Assembly (NCBI GenBank): GCA_041161475.1
Contig: JBEAUL010000071.1
Coordinates: forward strand, 1-6,377
Direction: 5' to 3'
Source: JBEAUL01 sp041161475
GTDB lineage: Bacteria; Pseudomonadota; Gammaproteobacteria; UBA6186; Azoamicaceae
Length of the DNA: 6,377 nt
The notes beneath the pieces were generated by a model. That model did no database searches. It was given only the letters and a program-made list of their open reading frames with translations, and had not been told where the DNA came from. Both the position numbers and the translations under genes were made by a program. This document shows, one piece after another, positions 6,074-6,377 of this stretch; position 1 is the first letter of the stretch, and every line of letters begins with the position of its first letter.

Positions 6074-6377
6074 AAAGCGACCCTACCAGGGTTTAGACTT
6101 ACATCGTCTTCATTATCCTTTGTTTCAATTATGTTATTTTCGCCCACATTAACCTTAACACTAATAAGAGATCTATCCTTTACATCTCTCAGACTATAAG
6201 AAAAACGATGCATCGCTGCATCATCATAAAATTTTATAGGCTCGAATTCACCATGTCTAAATTTGCCCAATTGTAATATCATTTCCTCTAAAGAATTCAA
6301 GATATATGAATTACTTAGGTGTATCTCTTCATTTTTGTGATTTCGATATTGGAAAAAATTATCATTAAATAAAATCC
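6070..6377 (-). CDS. Unrecognised protein, C-terminal 101 residues (partial, runs off right edge)
   Basis: The frame is open from the window's right edge to the TAG at 6072-6070: 101 residues plus two bases of a further codon. The true start lies outside; an in-frame TTG at 6300 could pass for a start, giving 76 residues, but nothing favours it, since no ribosome binding site precedes it and the coding frame continues upstream. The visible part is soluble and polar, with no hydrophobic helix. It holds a short amphipathic stretch (NSLEEMILQLGKF) and a probable beta-rich middle (HRFSYSLRDV, SLISVKVNVG), then an acidic tail ending NPGRVAL. I do not recognise a family. One counted line of 60 bases gave 33% G+C, as low as the flippase gene at the other end of the window. 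The downstream membrane-protein gene lies in the same frame, 69 bases on, so the two may be co-transcribed. Confidence 0.6.
   Translation of the reverse strand, partial: ILFNDNFFQYRNHKNEEIHLSNSYILNSLEEMILQLGKFRHGEFEPIKFYDDAAMHRFSYSLRDVKDRSLISVKVNVGENNIIETKDNEDDVSLNPGRVAL

Overview
The window (6377 bases) looks like the edge of a surface-polysaccharide locus in a gammaproteobacterium. The dUTPase and the AlgC-type phosphohexomutase are both close to gammaproteobacterial family members, and they sit side by side as dut-algC, an order known from pseudomonads and relatives. The moderate-to-low G+C would fit a member of the Legionellales or a similar AT-rich lineage, but that placement is inference. 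No RNA gene, insertion sequence, CRISPR array or prophage gene was seen.

Layout. Bases 1-900 (minus strand) hold the first 300 codons of an ABC flippase of the PglK type, cut by the left edge. Bases 901-1206 are a divergent intergenic region with two TATAAT hexamers on the plus strand and two very short, chained ORFs of uncertain status. Bases 1207-5483 are a co-directional plus-strand run: a UDP-uronate 4-epimerase, a UDP-N-acetylhexosamine 6-dehydrogenase (TviB/WbpO class), dUTPase (dut) and phosphomannomutase/phosphoglucomutase (algC). The gaps are 14, 56 and 4 bases, so the epimerase-dehydrogenase pair and the dut-algC pair are each tightly linked. Bases 5518-6000 (minus) encode an unrecognised two-helix membrane protein that converges on algC. 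Bases 6070-6377 (minus) are the 3' end of an unrecognised gene that enters from the right edge.

How the genes fit together. AlgC interconverts hexose 6- and 1-phosphates and so feeds nucleotide-sugar synthesis. The dehydrogenase oxidises C6 of a UDP-HexNAc and the epimerase inverts C4 of a UDP-uronic acid; together they would supply an acidic sugar building block. The flippase would move a lipid-linked glycan made from such sugars across the inner membrane. dUTPase is a housekeeping nucleotide enzyme, apparently carried along by its old linkage to algC.

The points most worth a second look are: an imperfect 32-base direct repeat placed just before the epimerase gene and at the end of the dehydrogenase gene, so that it brackets the two-gene cassette; a perfect 9-bp hairpin whose loop carries the ribosome binding site of the membrane protein gene; and the fact that this gene and the one upstream share one reading frame separated by a single amber codon. 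No clearly new biological system is evident.
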